From: Lepidostoma basale
Taxonomy: Eukaryota > Arthropoda > Insecta > Trichoptera > Lepidostomatidae
Assembly: GCA_022606425.2 (NCBI GenBank)
Contig: JAHDVF020000221.1
Location: 1-64,000 of the forward strand
Direction of reading: 5' to 3'
Length of the DNA: 64,000 nt
The notes under the pieces were generated by a model. The model searched no databases and was not told where the DNA came from. It worked only from the letters and a program-made list of their open reading frames with translations. Position numbers and translations under genes: made by a program. Positions 1-10,769 of the stretch are shown one piece after another. How positions within the stretch are numbered: the first letter of the stretch is position 1; every line of letters starts with the position of its first letter.

Positions 1-199
1 TTGTGAAATGTATACTTACATCTGTATACGAATCCTGGATTTTCACCTGTGGGTGGTTAATTTAAATTTTTAATTATATCTCAATAGAGACGAAGAAACA
101 AACTGGAAACTGACTATGGATGATCAAGGTGTTTACAGGACTTATGACCTGTCATTGGTTGGGTTAAGCGCACGCTTTATGTAATTACAACATTCCCCA
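1..199 (-). repeat. TSat inverted terminal arm
   Basis: This stretch is the near-exact reverse complement of the arm that recurs in every unit of the array to the right (for example about 1001-1195). It carries the same landmarks: ACCCAC hairpin, TCTCAATAGAGACGAAG, GTTTACAGGACTTATGACC. Its inverted orientation makes the block look like a long-terminal-inverted-repeat element whose interior has expanded. The left end may be cut by the window edge. Confidence 0.85.
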
Positions 200-246
200 T
201 AGGAGCGATAGGAGGCGGTAGCCTCCAGAGGCGGTAGCCCCACAGA
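200..246. repeat. Short GGAGGCGGTAGCC repeats at the TSat inversion junction
   Basis: Two to three compressed copies of AGGAGGCGGTAGCC lie where the inverted arm meets the first direct unit. The same motif occurs once per unit downstream, so local slippage or template switching probably formed the junction. Confidence 0.6.
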
Positions 247-3200
247 GCGATAGGAGGCGGTAGCCTCTTCGCATTGTGTTAATAAAGTAGTTTGCTAAAA
301 TGCTAAACAATCATTCTTCATAGATGGCGTTAGTGGATGGATTGTATAGATTGATCTAAAAAATTAATTAGTACAATCAAATCTACATAGATGGCTAACT
401 GGAACTGCCACGTGAAAAAAAAAAAAAAAATAAGTATGGATTTGGAGTATATATACAACTTCCAAAAATGTATCATACATGATCATAACAATGGTGGAAT
501 GGGGAATGTTGTAATTACATAAAGCGTGCGCTTAACCCAACCAATGACAGGTCATAAGTCCTGTAAAGTTTGTTTCTTCGTCTCTATTGAGATATAATTA
601 AAAATTTAAATTAACCACCCACAGGTGAAAATCCAGGATTCGTATACAGATAAGTATACATTTCACAAATATTTGTAAATATTCTGGTCAATTATTTGGC
701 GTATAAAATAGGAGTGGATACTCCAGGCGACTTCTAACAGAGCGATAGGAGGCGGTAGCCTCTTCGCATTGTGTTAATAAAGTAGTTTGCTAAATGCTAA
801 AAAAAAAAAAAAAACAATCATTCTTCATAGATGGCGTTAGTGGATGGATTGTATAGATTGATCTAAAAAATTAATTAGTACAATCAAATCTACATAGATG
901 GCTAACTGGAACTGCCACGTGAAAATAAGTATGGATTTGGAGTATATATACAACTTCCAAAAATGTATCATACATGAACATAACAATGGTGGAATGGGGA
1001 ATGTTGTAATTACATAAAGCGTGCGCTTAACCCAACCAATGACAGGTCATAAGTCCTGTAAACACCTTGATCATCCATAGTCAGTTTCCAGTTTGTTTCT
1101 TCGTCTCTATTGAGATATAATTAAAATTTTAAATTAACCACCCACAGGTGAAAATCCAGGATTCGTATACAGATATAAGTATACATTTCACAAATATTTG
1201 TAAATATTCTGGTCAATTATTTGGCGTATAAAATAGGAGTGGATACTCCAGGCGACTTCTAACAAAGCGATAGGAGGCGGTAGCCTCTTCGCATTGTGTT
1301 AATAAAGTAGTTTGCTAAAATGCTAAACAATCATTCTTCATAGATGGCGTTAGTGGATGGATTGTATAGATTAATCTTAAAATTAATTAGTACAATCAAA
1401 TCTACATAGATGGCTAACTGGAACTGCCACGTGAAAATAAGTATGGATTTGGAGTATATATACAACTTCCAAAAAAAAATGTATCATACATGATCATAGC
1501 AAGGGTGGAATGGGGAATGTTGTAGTTGCATGAAGCGTGCGCTTGGCCCAACCAGTGACAGGTCGTAGGTCCTGTAAACGCCTTGATCATCCATAGTCGG
1601 TTTCCAGTTTGTTTCTTCGTCTCTATTGAGATATAATTAAAAAATTTAAATTAACCACCCACAGGTGAAAATCCAGGATTCGTATACAGATATAAGTATA
1701 CATTTTCACAAATATTTGTAAATATTCTGGTCAATTATTTGGCGTATAAAATAGGAGTGGATACTCCAGGCGACTTCTAACAGTGCGCTAGGAGGCGGTA
1801 GTCTCTTCGCATTGTGTTAATAAAGTAGTTTGCTAAATGCTAAACAATCATTCTTCATAGATGGCGTTAGTGGATGGATTGTATAGATTGATCTTAAAAA
1901 TTAATTAGTACAATCAAATCTACATAGATGGCTAACTGGAACTGCCACGTGAAGATAAGTATGAATTTGGAGTATATATACAACTTCCAAAAAAATGTAT
2001 CATACATGATCATAATAACAATGGTGGAATGGGGAATGTTGTAATTACATAAAAGCGTGCGCTTAACCCAACCAATGACAGGTCATAAGTCCTGTAAACA
2101 CCTTGATCATCCATAGTCAGTTTCCAGTTTGTTTCTTCGTCTCTATTGAGATATAATTAAAAATTTAAATTAACCACCCACAGGTGAAAATCCAGGATTC
2201 GTATACAGATATAAGTATACATTTCACAAATATTTGTAAATATTCTGGTCAATTATTTGGCGTATAAAATAGGAGTGGATACTCCAGGCGACTTCTAACA
2301 GAGCGATAGGAGGCGGTAGCCTCTTCGCATTGTGTTAATAAAGTAGTTTGCTAAATGCTAAAACAATCATTCTTCATAGATGGCGTTAGTGGATGGATTG
2401 TATAGATTGATCTAAAAAATTAATTAGTACAATCAAATCTACATAGATGGCTAACTGGAACTGCCACGTGAAAATAAGTATGGATTTGGAGTATATATAC
2501 AACTTCCAAAAAATGTATCATACATGATCATAACAATGGTGGAATGGGGAATGTTGTAATTACATAAAGCGTGCGCTTAACCCAACCAATGACAGGTCAT
2601 AAGTCCTGTAAACACCTTGATCATCCATAGTCAGTTTCCAGTTTGTTTCTTCGTCTCTATTGAGATATAATTAAAAATTTAAATTAACCACCCACAGGTG
2701 AAAATCCAGGATTCGTATACAGATATAAGTATACATTTCACAAATATTTGTAAATATTCTGGTCAATTATTTGGCGTATAAAATAGGAGTGGATACTCCA
2801 GGCGACTTCTAACAGTGCGATAGGAGGCGGTAGCCTCTTCGCATTGTGTTAATAAAGTAGTTTGCTAAATGCTAAACAATCATTCTTCATAGATGGCGTT
2901 AGTGGATGGATTGTATAGATTAATCTAAAAAATTAATTAGTACAATCAAATCTACATAGATGGCTAACTGGAACTGCCACGTGAAAATAAGTATGAATTT
3001 GGAGTATATATACAACTTCCAAAAATGTATCATACATGATCATAACAATGGTGGAATGGGGAATGTTGTAATTACATAAAGCGTGCGCTTAACCCAACCA
3101 ATGACAGGTCATAAGTCCTGTAAACACCTTGATCATCCATAGTCAGTTTCCAGTTTGTTTCTTCGTCTCTATTGAGATATAATTAAAAATTTAAATTAAC

Positions 3201-3706
3201 CACCCACAGGTGAAAATCCAGGATTCGTATACAGATATAAGTATACATTTCACAAATATTTGTAAATATTCTGGTCAATTATTTGGCGTATAAAATAGGA
3301 GTGGATACTCCAGGCGACTTCTAACAGAGCGATAGGAGGCGGTAGCCTCTTCGCATTGTGTTAATAAAGTAGTTTGCTAAAATGCTAAACAATCATTCTT
3401 CATAGATGGCGTTAGTGGATGGATTGTATAGATTAATCTAAAAAATTAATTAGTACAATCAAATCTACATAGATGGCTAACTGGAACTGCCACGTGAAAA
3501 TAAGTATGGATTTGGAGTATATATACAACTTCCAAAAATGTATCATACATGATCATAACAATGGTGGAATGGGGAATGTTGTAATTACATAAAGCGTGCG
3601 CTTAACCCAACCAATGACAGGTCATAAGTCCTGTAAACACCTTGATCATCCATAGTCAGTTTCCAGTTTGTTTCTTCGTCTCTATTGAGATATAATTAAA
3701 AATTTA
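247..3706 (+). repeat. TSat tandem array, seven ~515-bp units
   Basis: The motif GCGATAGGAGGCGG recurs at about 247, 742, 1267, 1785, 2303, 2817 and 3329, giving periods of 495, 525, 518, 518, 514 and 512 bp. Units differ by a few substitutions and A-run lengths. The first lacks about 28 bp (the CACCTTGATCATCC segment). Each unit joins a ~200-bp arm shared with solo copies at 13.9, 31.1, 47.1 and 58.7 kb to ~315 bp of interior. There is no long reading frame. I looked for a hammerhead core as known from some ~500-bp satellites and found none. Confidence 0.9.
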
Positions 3707-3802
3707 AAAAAAATTGTTTAATTAAATTTTTATTTTTTTAATATTTCGCGATAGCTGTTTCGCCAACCGATATTGGCGTCATCAGGTGTTACAATATTTT
3801 TT
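3707..3802 (-). repeat. P1 fragment with hammerhead-like core
   Basis: One arm of a P1 element, oriented minus: GCGATAGCTGTTTCGCC, then a stem and ATCAGGTGTTACAAT. It abuts the end of the TSat array. The partner arm is missing. Confidence 0.7.
3750..3785 (-). ncRNA. Hammerhead ribozyme-like core (P1)
   Basis: On the minus strand: CTGATGA, one extra base, stem GCCAA/TTGGC, GAA, then ACAGCTAT and C at the predicted cleavage position. The octamer is one base from self-complementary. No convincing stem I. Confidence 0.55.
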
Positions 3803-4024
3803 ATTATTCGTATTTTGTTTTAGATTTATTATGTAGACGTTAAACGATCGAAGTGTGCGCGGGAGATGCCTTTTAGTGGCGATGAGGTTCGCAACCCATC
3901 ACACCGCGTCTCTCGCGATGGCGAAAAGAGAAGGATGGATTGCCGCATCGATTAAAGTGTGGCAGTCCATTCTTTCTGACTACCCTTTCAGGGAGACGGC
4001 GTGATGGTTAGTTAGTTAGTTAGT
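3803..4024 (+). repeat. TLn non-autonomous retroelement
   Basis: The head (GATCGAAGTGTGCGCGGG, GAGGTTCGCAACCC) is shared with copies at 13.0, 31.5, 36.6 and 55.4 kb and is not found in the TL LINEs. The last ~70 bp (GTGTGGCAGTCCATTC to GACGGCGTGATGG) and the TTAG tail match the TL 3' end. It is probably mobilised by TL machinery. Confidence 0.7.
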
Positions 4025-4518
4025 CAAACAATAATCTTCAAAAGATAGCGATAATGTCATAGAAATTTAACTTATAATAATTCCTCTTGAACAGTTATTT
4101 TCTAATATTTGATATTAAAAAATACAATTTTGCAAAATCACGTATCATCAAGTAAAACTAAATCCTTAAAACTTCCTTTACACAATAATAAATTATATAA
4201 AGTAATGGTAAAGGGTTACTTTAGCAGTGGGTCAATGTTATACTTTATCGCCAAAGTTCGCCAAGGTGACTATAGGCAATAAATACAATTTGGAATTTAG
4301 GTCACATTACCTATTACAATGGGGATCGATAAGAATTTATCTCGCAGTGACAATATCTTTTAGGTGTGTTACACTAGACCAGTCTACGTGACCCTGAAAG
4401 TTCCAACAATTGCAATTTAACTTCGGTTCAAAGAAAATACCAGTAATAAATCATAGTCGTTTAGTTGTTGGGTGACGAATTGAGTTGAAATAATGAAGTC
4501 GATAGTTTTTTTAATACC
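4025..4518. other. No recognised feature
   Basis: AT-rich single-copy-looking sequence. I see no coding or repeat similarity. Confidence 0.4.
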
Positions 4519-4522
4519 CTAC

Positions 4523-4755
4523 ATTTTCGGATTGGTCATGTGTTGCGACACGAATGTTTCCTCCATGATGTGTTGGAGGGAATGGTCGAGGGATCGATTG
4601 ACAGAGGACGACCTCGCCAGAAGTACCTAGACCAGATTTGCCGAGATATGGGCTGCACCTCTTTTGCGGAGTTGAAGAGAGTTGCCGAGCGAAGTGGAAG
4701 AGGAGATGCGTCGCCTTGCTGCAGACCAATCATTAGATTGAGACTGGAGAAATAG
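4523..4755 (+). pseudogene. RTE-like LINE C-terminal remnant
   Basis: The reading frame contains GHVLRHE, EGMVEGSIDRGRPRQKYLDQ and a trailing LKRVAERSGR, the pattern (GH-x-R, GRPR, Y-x-x-Q) that follows the reverse transcriptase domain in RTE-type LINE proteins. The only methionine lies inside the homology, so the element is 5'-truncated. A homologous piece sits at 56385-56573. Confidence 0.7.
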
Positions 4756-4767
4756 ACTTTTACAAAA

Positions 4768-5150
4768 CTTTTCTTAGCGAGCGAGTAAAATACAAATTGT
4801 GTTTGACAGTGTTTAAGCCTCGACACCAGAGAGCGCTAGCGTATATATTGGACCTCTGCGTGACACCCATGCCAACGGAAAGGCAACGTTCACTCCGATC
4901 AGTAGAAACAAGTGTAAACAACATAAAAATTCCAGTCAGAGCCAATAAAGCAAGTTTCTATGATCGCGCTTTCAGCGTTGAGGGTTTGTTGACGTGGAAT
5001 AGCCTCCATGCTAGTATTGGGATAGGATAGTGACGTTAAATTTAAGAAATTTCTAAAGAATGCACTGTTTGGTCAGTCATTCCTTGGAGTAATTGATTTT
5101 ACAAAACGGCGCACTTAAAATATAAGTCATCAAAATAATGATAATAATAA
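4768..5150 (+). pseudogene. CR1/L2-like LINE 3' end (CR)
   Basis: The frame reads ERVKYKLCLTVFK, then YDRAFSVEG and TWNSLHASIG. This is the DRAFSVAGPxxWNSLP C-terminal signature of CR1/L2-clade polyproteins, degraded. It continues into AACGGCGCACTTAAA and an ATAATAATAAT tail, matching the 3' ends at 11.07 and 49.39 kb. 5'-truncated; it lies directly behind the RTE-like remnant. Confidence 0.7.
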
Positions 5151-5312
5151 TTAGCAGCTGTCTGTCCTCAACTGATGTACGTATTCCTATCCCATTGCAT
5201 CTCTCATCCAATTATGTCCAGAATTCATTATAACGTCGGTCCATCGAACAGAGAGACGATACGATACTAAGATACTTCTACATTATTAAATATTTAAATT
5301 TAAAATGATTTA
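5151..5312. other. No recognised feature
   Basis: Unassigned AT-rich spacer. Confidence 0.4.
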
Positions 5313-5510
5313 CGAATTTTTATGAATTAAATGCTGTTTTTTCAACTTTTGAGATTATTTTTCTCGGCATGTTTCGAAGGCTTACACCTTCAACTTCGGG
5401 AAATCAAGTTAATATCGTTCTCCCGATGAAGAAGGTGTAAGCTTTCGAAACATGTCGAGAAAAATAAACTCAAAGGTGGAAAAAAACGTGTTTTAATTCA
5501 TAAAAATTCG
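5313..5510. repeat. P4 inverted-repeat element
   Basis: Arms beginning CGAATTTTTATGAATTAAA on the left and ending with its reverse complement on the right surround two opposed hammerhead-like cores (minus about 5367-5400, plus 5423-5456). The arms contain an ATTATTTTTCTCG / CGAGAAAAATAAA block. No coding sequence. Confidence 0.75.
5423..5456 (+). ncRNA. Hammerhead-like core (P4)
   Basis: CCGATGA (U4 to C against CTGANGA), one extra A, stem GAAGGT/GCTTTC with a GTAA loop (one wobble pair), GAA, self-complementary ACATGT, then C. The opposed minus copy has a clean GAAGG/CCTTC stem but a disrupted CTGANGA box. Confidence 0.45.
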
Positions 5511-5561
5511 TCTTTATGGAATTCCACAGTGTTAACGCCATCAGATTATTTAAAATTAAAA

Positions 5562-5660
5562 AAGATTATTATATGTATCACAATTTATTTTTAATATCGT
5601 GACAGCTGTTTCGCCAACATAGGTTACGATAAAGCTTGATTACAATATTTCAAATTTAAA
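5562..5660 (-). repeat. P1 fragment, decayed core
   Basis: CGTGACAGCTGTTTCGCC matches P1 on the minus strand, but the CTGATGA box is lost after an altered stem. Confidence 0.55.
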
Positions 5661-6180
5661 CATTTAATGAAATTTTTAAATGTAAAATGCTCCCTCCAGT
5701 AATCAGCCTCGGCTAAGCGCGATTCGGAACTTTTGATACTAATCGTTATCTTGTTTCTTACAAAGAAAACTTTAGTCAACTAAATATATTCCCCTACTTA
5801 TGAGATTAACCATATTCTCAGACACGTATCCGCGAGTATGTACCTATAACAAATTACATTGTTCTTGGGGATATCTATATCTCTGGGGAAATATATCTCA
5901 AAATACCCATAATTCAGGGAATTATATTTTACACAGCGATGTATATTACTTTTATGTATTTTTGGCATATGAAATATCTTAATAATTTTTTTTGTTTGGA
6001 TAAAATATTACATTGCGTACTTTAGTTGGCAGTTGGATTTTGGCATTACCAATGATAGTAAATAGCCGATGATAATAAATAACCGATGATAATAAATCAC
6101 TCAATTGGTGAGAAATCGATTAATGCTGTAAGAGTTAGATCGATTTGTAGAATGTCTGAACGGATAATTTATAACATTAT
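5661..6180. other. No gene; short ~24-bp repeat near 6052-6100
   Basis: No recognisable coding sequence. The motif CCGATGATAATAAAT is repeated at about 6064 and 6088. Reading frames here are short and unremarkable. Confidence 0.4.
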
Positions 6181-6183
6181 ATC

Positions 6184-6498
6184 TATTTTTCCAAAGAAGC
6201 TAAAACGGCATTGCACAATGCTGTTGTTATACCGACTCTTATGTAGCGAAGCATAGAACTAGCAAAAGAAGTAAAATAAATGCAGTAGAAATGAAATCTC
6301 TTAGACGAATGTGTGGAAAATCTTGTGGAGTGGAGAATGAAAATATAATAAGTGAATGCGGTGCGAATTAAAGTATTGTGAACAAAATAATGAAAGGAAC
6401 ATTGAGATAATTTGGACAAGTGGAAATAATGAAGGAAGAAAGGATGGTAAAAATGATATTTTAACGATGTTCATGGAATTACAAATAGAAGAAGATTG
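6184..6498 (+). pseudogene. TL LINE, left part (interrupted)
   Basis: Homologous to the TL segment at 11.23-11.56 kb (CCAAAGAAGCTAAAACGGCA, ATGAAATCTCTTAGACGAATG, GGTAAAAATGATATTTTAAC). Frameshifted and with stops. It stops in the GRPRK region and resumes at 6862 after an RTE-A insertion. Confidence 0.75.
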
Positions 6499-6861
6499 AG
6501 GAGATCGAAATACAAGTTTTTAGGACTTCCGAGATGAAGACACTGATGACGATAGCAGGTAAGATGCTGAGAGATTGCGTGAAGAACACCAATATAAAAG
6601 AGATATGTGAGGTTGAGGATATTATAAGATGGAGCAGACAGCAAAAATGGGACTGGTACGGTCATGTTCAAAGAATGGACACCATTAGACTCCCCTATAT
6701 TGCATTGCATAATCAGCCTCATGGGACTCGTCCTCGTGGAGGATCTCCTAAAATATGGAAGAACAGCTGGGAGTCTACCTCACAGGAGGAGCAACACTCT
6801 GGAGAACATACCACAGGTCTACAACAAGGAAGAAGAAGAAGAAGAAGAAGAAGAAGAAATA
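6499..6861 (+). mobile_element. RTE-A 3' end with (GAA)n tail, inserted in TL
   Basis: Reads MLRDCVKNTNIKEICEVEDI, then WYGHVQRMDTIRLPYIAL and GGSPKIWKNSWEST, a post-RT C-terminal region of an RTE-type LINE. It ends in about nine GAA repeats (6825-6860). The same family occurs on the minus strand at 22685-22957 and 37393-37720. It interrupts a TL copy; a clean target duplication is not visible. Confidence 0.75.
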
Positions 6862-7030
6862 AATCAAACATTGAATGTCGGCCACGCGAGGAGTCAGATA
6901 AATCGGCATATATGCATGACACGATGTATGAATGTTGAGGAAATAAGAGTAGTATGTCAGGAAAGAAAATTGTGGCAGTCCAATTTTTGTGGCTACCGTG
7001 GAGACGGCATGATTGTGAGTTACCTTACTT
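6862..7030 (+). pseudogene. TL LINE, right part
   Basis: Resumes TL at AAATAAATCAAACATTGAA and runs through the degraded equivalent of CMTRCMNVEE and SILSAYPSGETA to a decayed 3' end (GGAGACGGCATGATTG). Confidence 0.75.
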
Positions 7031-7102
7031 TATAACTAACATAAATAGATACACAACAACAACAGTTAACCATCTCAATGTTTCATCATACTACTCGACA
7101 AA

Positions 7103-7345
7103 GACGACCTTCGTTACAGAGTGGTTACGAGCTCTGACTTTCATGCCGAAGGTCCTGGGTTCGATTCCCGGAGATGGCTGTGTGATTGTCACACTGTCTT
7201 GTGGTCTGGTGTAGAATTCACGTGACAATAAAAATGGCGATAGATTGGCTACCTATCACATGTCACGAGAATCAATATAATAGCAATATAAAATTGTATA
7301 CGGCAATTGGGTCAAAACGACCTGTTGTGTACATAAAAAAATAAT
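7103..7345 (+). repeat. tRNA-derived SINE S1
   Basis: Head ACAGAGTGGTTACGAGCTCTGA, then GGTTCGATTCCCGG, resemble the A and B boxes of a tRNA promoter with a degraded acceptor stem. A ~170-bp body follows (GTGTAGAATTCACGTGACAA, GGCGATAGATTGGCTACC) and ends in an A/T-rich tail. Homologous copies lie at 35.9, 58.1 and 61.7 kb, with split pieces at 17.1 and 17.8 kb. It is not a functional tRNA gene. Confidence 0.8.
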
Positions 7346-8449
7346 TAAAAAATAAAATAAAAAATAAAACTATCATGCACGCTTATCCAATCATTCATAT
7401 TCTGCCATTTCTATGCTGCACTGCCAGACTTAAAGATTGGAACCAGAACTCTATTTCAAATGGCCGTTTTCGTTTTCTTTGATAATTTTCAAAAGGAAAG
7501 CAATTGAATTAATTTTGGAGTTTGAAGACGCCTTCAAGTCTGCACCATTTTATTTTATTTGAACACCTAATAACTCTTACACAAAAGAGCACTGTATTTC
7601 CATTCAAGGAAAATTCATATCACAAACAAAGATTTTCTTCGTTTGTAGCTGTGAAAAATAAATCAACTTAGCACCTTCAAAATTTATGTACGTTTCCATA
7701 GGAAAGTAAGTCCTTTGCACCCTATAGCGAGTGTGGGAGTGCGCGTGATGAAACAAAAACGATAAACAAAACCTCACCTTATAACTCGACTGAGAGAGTA
7801 AATAAAACACGACGCTCGCAGACTGAGAAATTGAATAATAAGAGGTGGAGCACTAATGTAAAAAAATGTAGCCAAATCTTTCAAAACTACAACGGTGTTA
7901 ACCCTCCCTTCACTGGGGTATCTTCTACACGTTGCTTCTAATAACCATCAATATCTCTATACATTTAATAAATACAATGTTAAGATTTTAGTTATTCCTC
8001 CATAATATATTTACGCATTGATTAAAAAAAAAAATATTCATAATAATCAGAATTCATCGGGTACATCGGAGGTATTTTCTGAAGATCGGAAACAAAATTC
8101 GTAGTGCTGAGTACGCGACACAATATTCGCATCTCACTCTTGCATATGTTCTAGCTCAATGTTCTCACTCTCGGCCGTCCCGCCGCCGCCGGCAGTCTTT
8201 TTCGGGCTTTCAACCAGAGCGGGTCTATGCCCGTTCCGTCAGCGTTGCCAGGTGGTTTTTTTAACGTTTTCAGCAATTTAATCTTAATTATTATAATTTT
8301 TGACTTCAATTATAATCATATAAGGGGATTAGCTATGAATGTTCATATTTTTCCGATTTAAAATCGCTAATTTTTAAACGTGAACTGACTACCCTACACC
8401 GGAACGCACGTTTTTATTTTAGCACCGTAAGGGAAAGGTTAATAATTGG
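7346..8449. other. No recognised feature
   Basis: About 1.1 kb without similarity I can name. It includes a GC-richer patch near 8160-8260 (CCGCCGCCGCCGG) that stands out from the AT-rich surroundings but has no clear frame. Confidence 0.4.
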
Positions 8450-8937
8450 AAACATCTGTGACAAAGTGCTAATAATGGAGTTCTAGTGCCAACCCTTATA
8501 TATGGAAGTGAAGCTTGGAGCTGGCAAAAAAGGATGAATGCCGTTGAAATGAGATCACTGAGAAGAATGTGCAGGAAAACGACATATGATAGAATACCTA
8601 ACGACGAAATAAAGAAGAAATGTAAGGTAGATGATTGCATCATAATAAAATTAAGAAAGGATCCCTAAACGGTTTGGACATATGGAAAGAATGGACGAGA
8701 GAAGAATGGTTAAAATGTTGCATGCAAGCAGTGTGAGTGGGAAAAGTAGTCGTGGAAGACCAAGGAAAGCATGGCATAACCAAATTAATCAAATACTGAA
8801 AGGCGGCCACATACGAAGTCGGGAAAATCGACGAGCGTGCATGTTACGATGTATGAATTTAGAATAAGTTTAAGAGGAATGTCCGTCCTCTCTTCCTATC
8901 CCTCCGAGGAAATGGCGTAATGGTAAGTTAGTTACTT
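8450..8937 (+). pseudogene. TL LINE 3' portion (subfamily b)
   Basis: Two overlapping frames give PTLIYGSEAWSWQK, MRSLRRMCRKTTYD, then GRPRKAWHNQINQILKGG and RRACMLRC. This is the post-RT C-terminal region. A frameshift lies near 8665, and the element ends in GTAATGGTAAGTTAGTTA. It shares subfamily changes (KGG for NVG, YDRIPND) with 49.84-50.34 kb. Confidence 0.8.
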
Positions 8938-8988
8938 AATTTTTAAGAAATATTTACACTTTTGTCTTTATTTTGACAGCAACGGATT
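8938..8988 (-). repeat. P6 arm fragment
   Basis: ACTTTTGTCTTTATTTTGACAGC matches the P6 arm at 32800-32826. Only this piece remains, between two TL copies. Confidence 0.55.
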
Positions 8989-9148
8989 TTGAAGTCGGAA
9001 GAATCGACGAGCATGCATGTTATGATGTATGAATGTGGAGGAAGCTATATAATAGATAGGTGTGTCAGGACAGAATGGTATGGGGGTCCATCCTCTCTGC
9101 CTACCGCTCCGGAGAAACGGCGCCATGGTTAGTTAGTTAGTTAGTCAG
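8989..9148 (+). repeat. TL 3' end fragment
   Basis: GAAGTCGGAAGAATCGACGA through GGAGAAACGGCGCCATGG and four TTAG units. Heavily 5'-truncated copy of subfamily b. Confidence 0.75.
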
Positions 9149-9455
9149 TAATAATCTGGTTGTGGAGGTTTTTAGCTAATAAAACGCCACGGTAGCCACG
9201 CGTCTTGGCGAGTTCTTCTCTCTACATTGGCCTATGACGTAATTGAGTCCACCGGAGTTATAAACCCAATCTCACACATGTCCGTCGTAGTTTTCAAGGA
9301 GCCCCAGCGTGGAGGTGTAAATCAGAATTGAAGCAGACGTCCCATCCGCATGCGTTTCCGAGACGCAAAATCACGCCACCCCAGTTTACTTACCAACGGG
9401 CCATCCTTGTAATGCGTATACTTATGGATACGCATTGCAAGGATGTAGTGGCAAC
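9149..9455. other. Unassigned region with a 17-bp-arm hairpin
   Basis: No gene recognised. Arms CATCCTTGTAATGCGTA (9402-9418) and its complement (9429-9445, one mismatch) form a stem-loop with a 10-nt loop. Confidence 0.5.
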
Positions 9456-9735
9456 GGGCTGTTGGAGCTAGAGTGTTACTGAATAGAGGCCATGGTTGGG
9501 CCGAAGAAGTGTCGGAAGAGCGTCGGAGAGAGAGTCGGCGGAGCGAAGATATAGTGCGGACAGCGGAAATGGCCTGGAAAACACTGGCGAGAGATCGAGA
9601 GGGATGGCGTGGGGGTAAAGAGGCTTACGAGGCTGCTGACCAAAGAAATAGCTGGCGCCAAATGACAAAAAAGCTGTCCCCGAGGGACGGGAAGAGGCGA
9701 ATGGAAAGAAAAAGAAGTAGCTGCCCTTTATAATG
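9456..9735 (+). pseudogene. Possible LINE C-terminal remnant, unidentified
   Basis: A charged frame of about 90 codons (9464-9733) contains TLARDREGWRGGKEAYEAAD and ends CPL-stop. The D-R-E-x-W-R pattern resembles the tail of RTE-type proteins (DRDNWR in RTE-B). There is no catalytic domain and the family assignment is weak. Confidence 0.35.
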
Positions 9736-10195
9736 CCAAGAAAAAACACAATCAAATTATGTATACTCGTATCCTGGCAGAGATAATTATATTTTTCTAC
9801 ATTCATACAGCATGTTATGCATGCTTAATAATTTTTTAGACTCTTCATATGGCTGGTTTTAAAAATCATATATGAAAAGCCAAATTTTTTTCTTGAATTT
9901 TCTTGCTAAATTCGCATTAATAAATGCTTTTATTTTTCAACATATTGTTTTTTTTCCTGAATACAGCTTTATTCGCCATGAATTCTGATGAATCATATCA
10001 AAAAAAAATTTAACGTCATAATATAAATTGGCAAAAACCGTATGTCATCAAGAAAGAGAGCGAGAATATTTTGGATACAAGAAAGCGAGAGAGGAATAGT
10101 TCGGTTCTCTCCGAAAGTAATTCGAAATGTACACTTGAACGTTTCTGGATTATTTTGAATTTCGTTCTGATTATTGTTGTATGACATGTATATTT
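9736..10195. other. No recognised feature
   Basis: AT-rich, short frames only. Confidence 0.4.
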
Positions 10196-10305
10196 TTTAG
10201 AAGTTTTATTATATTTTATGGGAATACAATTTTTGACACTGCGATTAAATTTATTTGATAATGCCTTAGTGTATCGAAAATATTATTAATGAATTAAATT
10301 ACCGC
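10196..10305 (+). repeat. P5 fragment
   Basis: AGAAGTTTTATTATATTTTATGG is followed by TTGATAATGCCTTAG and a decayed GAAAA box. It carries the P5-specific TTGATAA in place of CTGANGA. The partner arm is absent. Confidence 0.6.
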
Positions 10306-10764
10306 ACTAATATTATGCCTCCACGAAGGAACACTTTTCCCTTCTTTCCGAACAAAGTTTGAGCAAAGTTCTTTTGAAGCGATTCCAGAAAACTGAAATA
10401 TCACGGCGCACCTACGAGTAGCACCGTCATAATATAAACTACGATTTGCCACCGAGGATAAAGTGATTCTGATTAAAACTCGCAATTGCTCAATAACATT
10501 CAGATTGAAAATCTCGTTTCTGGGGAGAGGTCGACCAGTTTTTGTCAAGCGTTTTCTACCGTGACTGCAAATCGCTAGTGAGTAAAATATGAAGTCGGAT
10601 ATGTATTATATGACGAAGCACATTGGCTCGATACATTTGCTAAACTACTCGCGAATTCTCAACCTTTTTGTAAAATTTTGGTATCGGAATTATATTGCTA
10701 GCTTTTTTAAGCATGCGTGTAAAGGACATGTGTGGTAAATATTTATATAATCCATAGTTTTGGC
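10306..10764. other. No recognised feature
   Basis: Nothing identifiable on either strand. Confidence 0.4.
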
Positions 10765-10769
10765 CAAAG

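Noticed and set aside
247..3706. Hammerhead ribozyme in the ~515-bp satellite, by analogy with known ribozyme satellites
   Set aside because: No CTGANGA box found. The ACCC-GGGT hairpin followed by GAAAATCC near the terminus (also TTGATAACCCAC at 58.8 kb, minus) lacks a convincing box and stem III.
247..3706. CRISPR array
   Set aside because: Units are ~515 bp, contiguous, without short spacers, and the content is eukaryotic.
3840..3910. Pol III A and B boxes in the TLn head
   Set aside because: GGTTCGCAACC is two changes from a B box, and the nearest A-like box is only ~10 bp away, too close for a tRNA promoter.
7103..7180. A tRNA gene
   Set aside because: A and B boxes are present but acceptor and anticodon stems do not pair and the same sequence recurs with a common body: a SINE head.
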